This document shows, piece by piece, positions 20,178 through 29,371 of a stretch of 64,000 nt of DNA. The position numbers were made by a program, and so were the translations under genes. The DNA is from Sphingobacteriaceae bacterium (GTDB lineage Bacteria > Bacteroidota > Bacteroidia > Sphingobacteriales > Sphingobacteriaceae): contig CANHGR010000010.1 of assembly GCA_947460875.1 (NCBI GenBank), forward strand, positions 1 to 64,000. Reading direction: 5' to 3'. The notes under the pieces were generated by a model, which made no database searches, had not been told where the DNA came from, and saw nothing but the letters and a program-made list of their open reading frames with translations. The first letter of the stretch is position 1, and each line of letters starts with the position of its first letter.

Positions 20178-21245
20178 ATGATGCATAATTTTGGTCCCGG
20201 TCCATGTGTACTTCCTCAAGAAGTTTTTAAACAAGCTTCTCAAGCTGTTCTTAATTTTAATGGCACCGGACTTTCGATACTTGAAATCTCACATCGAGCG
20301 CCTGAGTTTGAAGAAGTGGTAAAGGAAGCGGAGCGCCTTGTAAAAGAATTATTAAATGTACCAGAGGGATATTCTGTAATTTTCCTTCAGGGCGGTGCAA
20401 GCTTACAATTCTCAATGGTACCGATCAACTTGTTGGCCGATGGGCACACTGCAGCTTATGTAGACAGTGGCGCGTGGGCAAATAAAGCTTTGAAGGAAGC
20501 TAAACTTATTGGCAATGTTAATGTTCTAGCTTCTTCTAAAGAAAGCAACTATAGTTTTATCCCTAAAGATTATTCAATACCTGAAGATGCAGCCTATCTT
20601 CATTTAACCTCTAACAATACTATTTACGGTACAGAGCTTCATAATTTCCCTAAATCTCCGATTCCGATAGTTTCCGACATGTCTTCCGACATTTTTAGTC
20701 GTCAAATCAATGTTGCCGATTTTGGCTTGATTTACGCCGGTGCGCAGAAGAATATTGGTCCCGCAGGTGTTACACTAGTAATTGTGAAGAACGATATTTT
20801 AGGAAAGGTAGATCGTAAGTTGTCTTCTATGTTAGATTACAAAGTTCAGATCGATGGTGGATCAATGTACAATACACCGCCTGTATTTTCTATTTATGTT
20901 GCAATGCTCAACCTACAATGGTTAAAATCTAAGGGTGGTGTTGCGGAGATTGAAAAGGAAAATATTGCAAAAGCAAGGGCTTTATATGAGGAAATCGACC
21001 GTAACCCACTTTTTAAAGGGACTTGCGCAATCGAGGATCGTTCCAGGATGAATGTTTGTTTCGTAATGGAGAACCCAGAACTTGAGAAGCCATTTTTGAA
21101 ATTGGCAGAATCACGCGATATTGTCGGTCTAAAAGGTCACCGAAGTGTTGGTGGTTTCAGAGCGTCAATGTATAATGCCTTGCCAATTACAAGCGTACAT
21201 GTATTGATTGACGCCATGCAAGAGTTCGCTGAGAATAATGTATAG
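20178..21245 (+). CDS. serC: Phosphoserine aminotransferase
   Basis: Converts 3-phosphohydroxypyruvate and glutamate to phosphoserine in serine synthesis, and a related step of pyridoxal phosphate synthesis. It is a 355-residue class-V aminotransferase starting [13 protein letters not shown], the usual N-terminus; a longer frame upstream would begin inside the promoter. The PLP lysine lies in [16 protein letters not shown], and [10 protein letters not shown] binds phosphate. The next gene, serA, supplies its substrate; the two are 67 nt apart with CCGATAACTTA repeated twice between them. Confidence 0.97.
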   Translation: MMHNFGPGPCVLPQEVFKQASQAVLNFNGTGLSILEISHRAPEFEEVVKEAERLVKELLNVPEGYSVIFLQGGASLQFSMVPINLLADGHTAAYVDSGAWANKALKEAKLIGNVNVLASSKESNYSFIPKDYSIPEDAAYLHLTSNNTIYGTELHNFPKSPIPIVSDMSSDIFSRQINVADFGLIYAGAQKNIGPAGVTLVIVKNDILGKVDRKLSSMLDYKVQIDGGSMYNTPPVFSIYVAMLNLQWLKSKGGVAEIEKENIAKARALYEEIDRNPLFKGTCAIEDRSRMNVCFVMENPELEKPFLKLAESRDIVGLKGHRSVGGFRASMYNALPITSVHVLIDAMQEFAENNV

Positions 21246-21312
21246 CGAATTGCGTATTGGGAAATCCGATAACTTACAACCGATAACTTAACAACTCTCA
21301 CAACATAAAAAA

Positions 21313-22263
21313 ATGATCAGAATATTAGCAAACGATGGGATTGATCCGATTGGCAAGGAAATGCTAGAAAAAGCAGGATTTCAAGTAGATACAGAAAACA
21401 TACCTCAGGATAAACTTATTTCCGAACTGAAGAATTACGATGCGATCACGGTAAGAAGTGCAACCAAGGTTCGTAAAGAACTTATTGACGCTACGCCCGG
21501 ACTGAAATTGATCGGTCGTGGCGGTGTAGGGATGGATAATATCGACGTTGAATACGCTAGGAGCAAAGGCTTGGCGGTGGTAAATACTCCTGCCTCATCA
21601 TCACTTTCTGTTGCCGAACTAGTGTTTGCCCATTTTCTTGGCGGCGTCCGATTTTTACACGATTCAAATCGCAAAATGGCTGTCGAAGGAAGTACTAAAT
21701 TCAACGATTTGAAAAAGGCTTATGCAAAGGGAATCGAATTACGAGGAAAAAAATTGGGGGTGGTTGGATTTGGTCGCATCGGTCGCGAGACCGCTAAAGT
21801 TGCTCTTGGTCTTGGAATGGAAGTTCTTGCATATGATCTAATTGATGTGCCTTCTGAGTTAGAGTTGAGCCTAGCGGGTGGCATCATTGTAAAGGTGCCT
21901 GTGAAAAAGGTAAGCTTTGATGAATTGATTACCGAATCTGATTTTATAAGTCTGCATGTGCCATTCTTAGACAAACCGGCTCTTGGAAAAGAAGAATTTG
22001 CTAAAATGAAAAAGGGTGTTGCAGTTGTTAACTGCTCGCGCGGAGGTGTTATTGATGAAGCTGCGTTGTTGGAGGCACTAAACTCGGGGAAAGTCTCCTT
22101 TGCTGGCTTGGATGTGTTTGATAACGAGCCGACACCTCGTAAAGACTTGTTAGAGCATCCGAAAGTATCTTTAACTCCTCATATTGGCGCAGCCACTAAC
22201 GAAGCTCAGGAACGTATAGGTGTTGAGTTGGCAAGCTTGATTATTGATTTCTTTAAGAAGTAG
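21313..22263 (+). CDS. serA: D-3-phosphoglycerate dehydrogenase (short form)
   Basis: Oxidises 3-phosphoglycerate to 3-phosphohydroxypyruvate, the first step of serine synthesis. It has a Rossmann domain GVVGFGRIGRE near residue 152, catalytic Arg in NCSRGGVIDE near 234, Glu in DNEP near 263, and His in TPHIGAATNEAQ near 284. At 316 residues it lacks the C-terminal ACT regulatory domain, so serine feedback as in the long form is unlikely. It follows serC in an operon. Its stop codon is part of a long hairpin shared with the converging gene. Confidence 0.93.
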   Translation: MIRILANDGIDPIGKEMLEKAGFQVDTENIPQDKLISELKNYDAITVRSATKVRKELIDATPGLKLIGRGGVGMDNIDVEYARSKGLAVVNTPASSSLSVAELVFAHFLGGVRFLHDSNRKMAVEGSTKFNDLKKAYAKGIELRGKKLGVVGFGRIGRETAKVALGLGMEVLAYDLIDVPSELELSLAGGIIVKVPVKKVSFDELITESDFISLHVPFLDKPALGKEEFAKMKKGVAVVNCSRGGVIDEAALLEALNSGKVSFAGLDVFDNEPTPRKDLLEHPKVSLTPHIGAATNEAQERIGVELASLIIDFFKK

Positions 22264-22309
22264 ATCGTGGTGATCCGATGACTTGAAATCATCGGATCAC
22301 TACGATCTA
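22261..22309. terminator. Stop-to-stop hairpin between convergent serA and MBL gene
   Basis: A 21-bp inverted repeat (22261-22281 and 22289-22309) with a 7-nt loop. The outer TAG/CTA of the stem are the serA stop codon and, on the other strand, the MBL-gene stop codon. One position is G-T on the plus transcript and C-A on the minus transcript. There is no T-tract, so it is a bidirectional hairpin, not a textbook terminator. Confidence 0.75.
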
Positions 22310-23695
22310 TAGATAAAAACTCTCTCCTTTTTCCGGGATTAATACCGGATACGCCTCGTTTTCTAGTGCAACTTTCATTGCCAGCATACTACTTTCTTCT
22401 CCGTGCACCAGGAATATTTTTTTCAGCTTATCCTTATCCTGATTTTTAACTAAATCAACCAGGTCTTGATGGTCAGCATGTCCGCTTAAAGTATCTGTTT
22501 TCTTTATCGTCGCATAAACAGAAAGCTCGCGGTTGCGGATGTTTACAACAGGGTCGCCACGTAGTAGTCGATGCCCGAGTGTTCCCTTTGCGCAATAGCC
22601 GATAAAAAGAATGGTACAGTAATAATTCTGGATATTATAGAACAGATGATCCTGAATTCTGCCTCCTTCTAACATTCCTGCAGAGGAAACGATGATACAG
22701 GGCTCAAAATAATTTGATATTGCCTTGCTTTCGTTCATATCTTGTACGTAAGATAGGTTATCAAACTCAAATTCATCCCCTTTGGCTCGGTAAAATTCTT
22801 TTGAATCTTCGTTTAAGAGATTATCATATTTGCGATAAATATCCGTCGCGCGAAGCGCTAAGGGGCTGTCTACAAATACTTTAACAGGCGGTAATAATCC
22901 TTTGCTGAATATATTATTAAGAGAATAAACCAACGCTTGCGTTCGTCCGATACTAAAGGCTGGAATCAATAATCTTCCCGGGGTTCTCACGCATGCGTCA
23001 TTTATGGTTTCAACGAGCGTTTCTTCTATCGTCTTATTTCTTGCATGCATCCTGCCTCCGTAGGTTGATTCACATATAAGAAAATCTACTGGCGGTAGTA
23101 TTTCTGGATCTATAAGTACCGGATAGTTTTTTCTGCCCACATCGCCCGTAAAAGCTATTTTCTTGCTTTTTCCGTGCTCAGTTACCGTAAGCACTATTGC
23201 TGCGGCACCTAGAAGATGCCCCATAGGGATAAAAGTCAATTCAATTTCTCCGGTAATTCTAAAGGTCTGGTTAAATCCAATTGTAACGAAGCGCTCAACG
23301 GTGTCCATGACATGCTTCTGCAAGTAGAGCGGCTTTATTCCTCCGGAGTTTCCACGCCGGCCTTTTGATGAGCGCTTACTTTTGCCCAAGAATATGTTTA
23401 CAGAATCGAGCATCAGTAATTGCGCTAAATCTGCAGTTGGTCCTGTACAGAGTATCTGGCCCTCAAAACCCATCCGCAGTAGAGTTGGCAAATTTCCAGA
23501 ATGATCGATATGAGCGTGAGTTAAAATTACCACGTTGATCTCAGACGGCATGAACGGAAATTGTTCATTTTCTTCGATATAAGTGCCCTTTTCATAGTCT
23601 AAGCCACAATCGATAAGGATTTTATAATCATCTGTTTCCAGCAAATGCATACTTCCCGTAACCTGTTTGGCCGCGCCCCAGCTGGTAAATTTCAT
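22307..23695 (-). CDS. MBL-fold, beta-CASP hydrolase (CPSF73/RNase J superfamily)
   Basis: Predicted zinc-dependent RNA nuclease of the metallo-beta-lactamase/beta-CASP group. The 462-residue protein has the zinc motif THAHIDHSG near residue 60, GDVGRKNYP near 180, a beta-CASP insert (VFVDSPLALRATDIY) and the C-terminal RMMBL part with LSGHADHQDL and VHGEES. It resembles bacterial YsgF/CPSF73-like proteins more than RNase J, so its exact RNA substrate is unknown. It follows an ABC exporter gene by 28 nt on the same strand. Confidence 0.9.
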   Translation of the reverse strand: MKFTSWGAAKQVTGSMHLLETDDYKILIDCGLDYEKGTYIEENEQFPFMPSEINVVILTHAHIDHSGNLPTLLRMGFEGQILCTGPTADLAQLLMLDSVNIFLGKSKRSSKGRRGNSGGIKPLYLQKHVMDTVERFVTIGFNQTFRITGEIELTFIPMGHLLGAAAIVLTVTEHGKSKKIAFTGDVGRKNYPVLIDPEILPPVDFLICESTYGGRMHARNKTIEETLVETINDACVRTPGRLLIPAFSIGRTQALVYSLNNIFSKGLLPPVKVFVDSPLALRATDIYRKYDNLLNEDSKEFYRAKGDEFEFDNLSYVQDMNESKAISNYFEPCIIVSSAGMLEGGRIQDHLFYNIQNYYCTILFIGYCAKGTLGHRLLRGDPVVNIRNRELSVYATIKKTDTLSGHADHQDLVDLVKNQDKDKLKKIFLVHGEESSMLAMKVALENEAYPVLIPEKGESFYL

Positions 23696-23723
23696 TTATA
23701 TTTTAAATAGATTATCAATCAAG

Positions 23724-25547
23724 TCACACATCGAATTGAAGCTGACTTAGGTGGCGGTACAGACCGTTTTCATTCTGAATAAGCTCTTGATGAGTGCCCG
23801 TTTCAATCACTTTCCCCTTTTCAAGCACTAGTATTTTATCTGCTTCGCGGATAGTTGAAAGCCTGTGTGCGATAATAATAGAGGTACGGTTCTTCATCAG
23901 CTCTTCCAAGGCTTCCTGCACTAGACGTTCAGACTCTGAATCGAGCGACGAAGTGGCTTCATCCAAAATGAGTATAACCGGATCTTTTAGAAGCGCACGA
24001 GCTATCGCGATTCGCTGCCTTTGTCCGCCGGATAACTTTATTCCTCGTTCGCCCACAATCGTATCGTAGCCCTCGGGGAAACTGCTAATAAAGGCATGTG
24101 CATTGGCTCGGTTGGATGCCTCGATAATCTCTTCTTCCGAAGCGGTTATTTTTCCATAGCAAATATTTTCTCTGATCGACCCACCGAATAGCAATACATC
24201 TTGAGGTACAATAGCGATTTGATTGCGTATGTCGGTCAATTTGAAGTCAGACGAGGGTGTGCCATCAAATAGTATTTTTCCGCCCTGTGGATCGTAAAAA
24301 CGTAAAATGAGCGAAGCGATAGTAGACTTGCCCGCTCCACTCGGACCTACGACAGCGATTTTTTCGCCAGCATTTACGTTAAATGAAACACCGTCCAGGA
24401 TCAGCATTTCTTTTCGAGAAGGATACGTAAATTGTACATTATCAAACTCAAGACTACCATAAATAGGTGCCTTTACTTCATTTTCAATTATCTGAGTAGA
24501 AATTGGCTCATTTTCTTCATCCAAAATTTCTAGTACGCGTTCGCTTGAACCTACTGCCTTTTGAACGTTTGCGTATAGTTCAGGGAAACCTCCCATCGCC
24601 GCGCCAACAAAAACTGCGTACAGAATATACATGGTCAGCGATCCAACAGATAACTCATTATTAGAAACCAGTACAGAGCCATACCAAATAACACCGACGA
24701 TTGCTCCGAAAAGACAGAAAATAATAAATGAAACAAACGCACCGCGATAGGTTGCGCCCTTCAGTGCGATATTCACAACCTCCCGCAAGTTCTTATCATA
24801 GCGATTAGCCTCATATGCTTCATTTACAAATGCTTTTACATTGCTAATGCCCTGCAATGTTTCTTGTACTACGGTATTTGAGATGGCAAGCTGATCTTGT
24901 GCCTGACGAGATATTTTACGTATAAATTTGCCAAAAAATACAGCAACTACTACTAAAATAGGGAGAACTCCTAAATTAAGGAAGGTAAGCTTTACAGAGA
25001 TTGTAAATAAAAAGGCTACACCTCCAATCATCAACACTACCTGTCTAAATAACTCGGCAAGTGTCGTAGTCATGGTGTCTTGAATTTGCGAAAGGTCGGC
25101 GGATAGGCGGCTATTCAGTTCTCCAACCCTTCTGTTAGCAAAGAAGTTCATTGGCAGTGTTATGAGCCTGAAGTACGTATCGCGACGGATGTCTGCCAGT
25201 GCTTTTTCAGCTACTTCAACGAAAAGTTTTATCCTGAAAAATGACACAAAAGATTGAATAAACAGTATAGCGAAAGCAATGAAGCCAATTGAATTAATGT
25301 CGCTTGGTATAAAGCTAATTTTTTGTTTTCCCTGCGCCGCATCGATCATAGCGCCAAGCAAAGCTGGAAAGGCGAGACCTACGAGACTTGAAAGAAACAA
25401 AAAGCCCATTCCGACAATAAACTTCCAACGATAAGGTCGAATATATTTTAGCAACCTAGATATTTTCTGGATGCTCTCTTTGTTGATCTTTACTTTAGGA
25501 AGTTCTTCAGCGGTAGGATTCCCGCTGTTTAATCTGGTACGTGCCAT
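23724..25547 (-). CDS. ABC exporter half-transporter (permease-ATPase fusion, MsbA-like)
   Basis: A 607-residue type-I ABC exporter subunit. The first 340 residues contain about six transmembrane helices (RWKFIVGMGFLFLSSLVGLA is TM1). The ATPase domain has Walker A VVGPSGAGKST near residue 395, signature LSGGQRQRIAIARAL near 500, Walker B ILILDEATSSLD and the H-loop IAHRLST. It would act as a homodimer in the inner membrane, exporting lipid or drug; MsbA-like lipid export is possible but not shown. Upstream of the beta-CASP gene in a probable operon. Confidence 0.93.
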   Translation of the reverse strand: MARTRLNSGNPTAEELPKVKINKESIQKISRLLKYIRPYRWKFIVGMGFLFLSSLVGLAFPALLGAMIDAAQGKQKISFIPSDINSIGFIAFAILFIQSFVSFFRIKLFVEVAEKALADIRRDTYFRLITLPMNFFANRRVGELNSRLSADLSQIQDTMTTTLAELFRQVVLMIGGVAFLFTISVKLTFLNLGVLPILVVVAVFFGKFIRKISRQAQDQLAISNTVVQETLQGISNVKAFVNEAYEANRYDKNLREVVNIALKGATYRGAFVSFIIFCLFGAIVGVIWYGSVLVSNNELSVGSLTMYILYAVFVGAAMGGFPELYANVQKAVGSSERVLEILDEENEPISTQIIENEVKAPIYGSLEFDNVQFTYPSRKEMLILDGVSFNVNAGEKIAVVGPSGAGKSTIASLILRFYDPQGGKILFDGTPSSDFKLTDIRNQIAIVPQDVLLFGGSIRENICYGKITASEEEIIEASNRANAHAFISSFPEGYDTIVGERGIKLSGGQRQRIAIARALLKDPVILILDEATSSLDSESERLVQEALEELMKNRTSIIIAHRLSTIREADKILVLEKGKVIETGTHQELIQNENGLYRHLSQLQFDV

Positions 25548-25638
25548 TAAAACTTAAAATAAGAAATCGTCGGGTTTGACGACGCCGCTAAATTAGCTTT
25601 TATTAATCAAAAGCCTCTGGTTTAAAATCAGGTGAAGG

Positions 25639-25785
25639 TCAACTTTTTTTAAGGTATAGCCATGATATAGTAACGGTAAATAACAAGGTGAGTCCGAGAG
25701 TTGAATAAAAGTAAGCTGTATCTTGTTGGGCGATGGCAACATCCGATATTTCCAAAAGGAGAATTAATAGCAGAGAAGATCGCAT
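25639..25785 (-). CDS. Small putative membrane protein (48 aa)
   Basis: I do not recognise this ORF. Its ATG starts a 48-residue product with a signal-like hydrophobic N-terminus (MRSSLLLILLLEI, then DVAIAQQDTAYFYS) and a second hydrophobic segment (LGLTLLFTVTISWLYL) ending KKS. That layout, leader cleavable after AIA then a C-terminal anchor, is typical of small inner-membrane proteins. It sits alone in a 403-nt gap between the SAM hydrolase-like gene and the ABC exporter gene, on the same strand as both. The rest of the gap shows no other start-to-stop ORF. Confidence 0.45.
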   Translation of the reverse strand: MRSSLLLILLLEISDVAIAQQDTAYFYSTLGLTLLFTVTISWLYLKKS

Positions 25786-25860
25786 TATTTTCGGTTGTCA
25801 GTAATTAGTTGTTGGTTATCACGAAACTTTATTAGTAATCACGCTGTTATTGACTAACTT

Positions 25861-25950
25861 TTAATTTGTCTTTTCAATCGTCCATTTCGGATTCACCTTA
25901 CAATAGTCATCCTTCAGGCTCCTCCATACAACAGCCCAACAAATAAATTG
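25861..25950 (-). other. In-frame open extension after the SAM hydrolase stop
   Basis: Directly past the TAA of the upstream SAM hydrolase-like gene the same frame stays open for 29 codons and has a protein-like composition (VVWRSLKDDYCKVNPKWT, ending EKTN) before a second TAA. It has no ATG. It could be chance, a decayed C-terminus, or a read-through tail. Confidence 0.2.
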
Positions 25951-26742
25951 TTATGCCATTAATCCGGGATGAAACTCAATTCGAACGATATCATTCAGAC
26001 TTAAACCCAGCAAGCCGCTTGCGTTTCCCTTATTGATCGCAATTTCCAAATAATTGCTTATTCCGAACAAGCAGAGTTTCTCGCCTTCAGGTACTTCGTT
26101 ATAATGCCAGCTCAGTTGTGAAATAGATTCATTGCGTCTAAAGTATAACGTAAAATCACGGTTAAGCTGCACCTGGGTAAATAGATCGCGTGTAATGTTG
26201 GTAATCACATTTTGGAAGGAGTCTATATAGATCACGCTGCCGCGGATGATATCGCGCTCGATAACAGGTTGTAGATTGGCTTTTTCTTCGATGGAGTCTA
26301 CGGGAAGCCCGATATCTGTGGTCTTCCCACCTTTAGCAAGATGGCAGGCAGCTTTAGCAAGAATATCAGTTAAGGGAAAATGAAGAAATTTTAGATCTTG
26401 CATGATGTTAAGCTCTACAATTTCATCGGCCTCCTGATCAAAAAGAAGCGAAAAAATACCATTGTCGGAACCTACAAAGAAATGGTCTTTATATTTTAAA
26501 GCCAGATAGCGCGTGTTTTTATTGTAGACAGAATCGATTCCGACTAAGTGGACAGTACCTTTTGGAAAATAAGGAAAGGCATTTTTTAAAACAAACGCGG
26601 CTTGTTGAATATTAAAAGGGGAGATGTTATGAGTAACATCAATAACTGTGACGCTGGGCAATAAGCTCATGATACTTCCCTTCAGCGCCGACTGGTAAAA
26701 GTCTTTGTCGCCAAGGTCTGTTGTTAGAGTGATTATTGCCAT
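25951..26742 (-). CDS. SAM hydroxide adenosyltransferase / SAM hydrolase family (DUF62)
   Basis: Members of this family (relatives of the chlorinase and fluorinase) hydrolyse S-adenosylmethionine to adenosine and methionine. The 263-residue protein has the family start IITLTTDLGDKDFYQSALKG with the conserved Asp, DVTHNISPFNIQQAAF near residue 36, HLVGIDSVYN near 66, FVGSDNGIF near 90, and a C-terminal beta-barrel domain. It is of normal length. It is divergent from the PhoH-like gene. Its physiological role in bacteria is not settled. Confidence 0.9.
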   Translation of the reverse strand: MAIITLTTDLGDKDFYQSALKGSIMSLLPSVTVIDVTHNISPFNIQQAAFVLKNAFPYFPKGTVHLVGIDSVYNKNTRYLALKYKDHFFVGSDNGIFSLLFDQEADEIVELNIMQDLKFLHFPLTDILAKAACHLAKGGKTTDIGLPVDSIEEKANLQPVIERDIIRGSVIYIDSFQNVITNITRDLFTQVQLNRDFTLYFRRNESISQLSWHYNEVPEGEKLCLFGISNYLEIAINKGNASGLLGLSLNDIVRIEFHPGLMA

Positions 26743-26838
26743 TAAAAATTAAATATTTATTATTATTCTTGTGAGAGCGAAAAGCTCATGCAAATATTGA
26801 ATTTTTAATTAAAAAAAACCTGCACTAAAAAAAGCATC

Positions 26839-27801
26839 TTGAACGAACTGCTGCTGACTCTCGACAATATTAATCCTTTAGTACTCTGGGGCGCAAATAA
26901 CGAGTATTTTGAAGTTATCAAAAGGCATTTTCCGAAAATAAAAATTGTAGCGCGCGGCAATGAAGTAAAAATTCTTGGCGATGAAAATGAGCTTGCGGCT
27001 TTCAGCGGACGTTTCAACGAAATTCTCGATCATGTTGAGAAATTTCAAAGCCTGAACACCAATGAATTGGGCAACTTGTTGAATACTAAAATCACCATTG
27101 TTTCGCAAGGCGATGCTTCTCAGGAAAAAGTTGCGGGCAATGGCGAAGCTATTGTTTTTGGTCCCAACGGAATTATTGTAAAGGCTCGTACGGCAAATCA
27201 GCGTCGGATGGTAGCTAGTATAGACAGTAACGATGTTATTTTTGCAATCGGTCCAGCGGGTACTGGTAAAACGTACACTGCTGTAGCACTTGCCGTCAGA
27301 GCACTAAAGAATAAAGAAATAAAGCGAATCATATTAACGCGTCCGGCAGTGGAAGCTGGTGAGAACCTTGGCTTTTTGCCTGGTGATATGAAAGAAAAAA
27401 TCGACCCTTATCTTCGTCCTCTTTACGACGCCTTGGACGATATGATTCCGGCAGAGAAACTTAAGCTTTACCTTGAAAATCGAACGATAGAAATAGCGCC
27501 CTTAGCTTTTATGCGCGGACGAACATTAGATAATTGTTTCGTTATACTCGATGAAGCACAGAATACCACAGATATGCAATTGAAGATGTTCCTAACCAGA
27601 ATGGGTCCTTCTGCCAAATTTATTGTCACAGGGGATGTGACACAGATTGATCTTCCCCGAAAACAACAGTCTAGTTTGCATACCGCCCTACGCCTTTTTG
27701 CCGAAATCAAGGGAATTGACATCATCTACCTAACCGGGGAAGACGTTGTGCGGCATAAATTAGTAAAAAAAATACTCGAAGCCTACGGAGATATACAGTA
27801 A
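26839..27801 (+). CDS. PhoH family ATPase (PhoH-like)
   Basis: A 320-residue P-loop ATPase of the PhoH/YbeZ group, linked in other bacteria to RNA metabolism together with YbeY. Walker A is GPAGTGKTYTAV near residue 138, followed by RPAVEAGENLGFLPGDM near 170 and Walker B FVILDEAQNTT near 233. An N-terminal KH-like part of about 110 residues precedes it. The start codon is TTG; no ATG occurs before the conserved N-terminus. purC follows 154 nt later on the same strand. A direct YbeY partner is not in the window. Confidence 0.92.
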   Translation: MNELLLTLDNINPLVLWGANNEYFEVIKRHFPKIKIVARGNEVKILGDENELAAFSGRFNEILDHVEKFQSLNTNELGNLLNTKITIVSQGDASQEKVAGNGEAIVFGPNGIIVKARTANQRRMVASIDSNDVIFAIGPAGTGKTYTAVALAVRALKNKEIKRIILTRPAVEAGENLGFLPGDMKEKIDPYLRPLYDALDDMIPAEKLKLYLENRTIEIAPLAFMRGRTLDNCFVILDEAQNTTDMQLKMFLTRMGPSAKFIVTGDVTQIDLPRKQQSSLHTALRLFAEIKGIDIIYLTGEDVVRHKLVKKILEAYGDIQ

Positions 27802-27955
27802 AGGGGACAGAAGGGAGTAAGGATTAAAGAGAATAATGATAGAAGGTTAAAGGACTAGAGACGAAGAAAAAAGGAGTATCGCATCGAATTTGCTTAGTTA
27901 CGTCACGCTGTGAACTTTGTCCATGCCCTTTGCCGAAGCCAAAAACACATAACAA

Positions 27956-28903
27956 ATGCTTGCCATAAAAGAAACTCATTTTCAATTTCCACGACAAACC
28001 AATTATTACAAAGGGAAAGTCCGCGATGTATATACTATTGATGATCAATATTTAGTAATGATCGTTTCAGACCGCATTTCCGCGTTTGACGTGGTACTAC
28101 CGGAAGCTATTCCATTTAAGGGGCAGGTACTCAACCAGATTGCAGCAAAGTTTTTGCTGGCCACTCAGGACATTGTTCAAAACTGGGTGATCGATGTGCC
28201 AGACCCAAGCGTAACAATTGGTAAAATTTGTACCCCCTTTAAAGTTGAAATGGTGATCCGTGGCTATCTGGCCGGTCACGCCTGGAGAGAATATCAAGCG
28301 GGAAGAAGGCAAGTCTGCGGAGTTCAGCTTCCCGACGGCTTAAAGGAAAACGACAAACTGCCACAGCCAATAATTACGCCAACAACGAAAGCTTCTGTTG
28401 GGCATGACGAGGATATATCTCGGGAGGAAATACTAAATAGAAATATTGTGTCTGAATCAGATTATATCTTACTTGAGCGATATACTCAGCAGTTGTTTCA
28501 GCGAGGCACCGAAATGGCAGCAGAAAGGGGATTGATCTTAGTCGATACCAAATATGAGTTTGGAAAAGATCTAACTGACAAAATTACATTGATTGATGAA
28601 ATTCACACACCCGATTCTTCCAGATATTTCTATTTAGAGGGATATGATGACCGTCAATCTAAAAATGAGAATCAACGTCAGCTATCAAAGGAGTTTGTTA
28701 GAAAATGGCTCATTGAAAACGGTTTTCAAGGCAACGATGGCCAGGTTGTCCCGCAGATGACTCCAGAGATTGTGAGTTCTATTTCAGAACGATATATTGA
28801 GCTTTTTGAGCGTATAACAGGAGAAAAGTTCCAGAAAGCATCTCAGGAAGATATTCTTAATCGCGTGGAAAGAAATATTCTGGAGTTTTTAAACCGCGCC
28901 TAA
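27956..28903 (+). CDS. purC: Phosphoribosylaminoimidazole-succinocarboxamide synthase
   Basis: Joins CAIR and aspartate with ATP to give SAICAR in purine synthesis. It is 315 residues, the longer form seen in Bacteroidota and yeast. The nucleotide-binding stretch [20 protein letters not shown] with VSDRISAFD (near residues 18-48) and [12 protein letters not shown] (near 103) are intact, as is the DTKYEFG strand. The ATG gives the expected N-terminus. No other purine gene is nearby. Confidence 0.97.
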   Translation: MLAIKETHFQFPRQTNYYKGKVRDVYTIDDQYLVMIVSDRISAFDVVLPEAIPFKGQVLNQIAAKFLLATQDIVQNWVIDVPDPSVTIGKICTPFKVEMVIRGYLAGHAWREYQAGRRQVCGVQLPDGLKENDKLPQPIITPTTKASVGHDEDISREEILNRNIVSESDYILLERYTQQLFQRGTEMAAERGLILVDTKYEFGKDLTDKITLIDEIHTPDSSRYFYLEGYDDRQSKNENQRQLSKEFVRKWLIENGFQGNDGQVVPQMTPEIVSSISERYIELFERITGEKFQKASQEDILNRVERNILEFLNRA

Positions 28904-28945
28904 AAACGAACGAAACCCAAGCCTTTTTTTTTAGCCCTAAAAACA

Positions 28946-28953
28946 TATATTTG
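28946..28953 (+). promoter_or_regulatory. Predicted -7 box (TATATTTG) for the STAS-rnz pair
   Basis: A perfect TAnnTTTG lies 30 nt upstream of the STAS-gene ATG. The -33 position holds only a T-run. Confidence 0.45.
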
Positions 28954-28983
28954 TATAGTGAACGAAATAGCTAGCTCAATCAG

Positions 28984-29361
28984 ATGAAATTTACTGTAGA
29001 CAAGCATGATAAGTATGTATTGATTAAGTTGAATGAGACGAAGCTCAACAGCCTTATGTCTCCTCATCTCAAATCTGAATTGATACTTATGAATACTGAG
29101 GGTCAGAGGAACGTTATTTTAGACCTTTCTTCTGTAAGATATTCAGATTCATCCGGATTAAGCAGTTTACTTGTAGGTCATCGTTTGTGCAAGAATGCTG
29201 AGGGTGTTTTTATTCTAACAGGAATTAATGACAATATTTCGCGACTGCTAGTTATATCTCAGTTGGAAAATGTGCTGACAATTGTTCCTTCCGTTGAAGA
29301 AGCGGTTGATTTGATTTTTATGGAAGAAATTGAAAAGGAATTGAAAAAAGAGGTAAAGTAG
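28984..29361 (+). CDS. STAS-domain protein (anti-sigma factor antagonist-like)
   Basis: A 125-residue single STAS domain. The fold is visible as beta strands YVLIKLNE and NVILDLSSVRYSDSSG, with the Ser that is phosphorylated in SpoIIAA-like proteins in DSSG (near residue 60). The C-terminus is a short charged helix (EEIEKELKKEVK). A matching kinase/anti-sigma gene is not in the window, so its partner is unknown. It is 10 nt from rnz and is probably co-transcribed. Confidence 0.88.
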   Translation: MKFTVDKHDKYVLIKLNETKLNSLMSPHLKSELILMNTEGQRNVILDLSSVRYSDSSGLSSLLVGHRLCKNAEGVFILTGINDNISRLLVISQLENVLTIVPSVEEAVDLIFMEEIEKELKKEVK

Positions 29362-29371
29362 CGGGTTCGCA

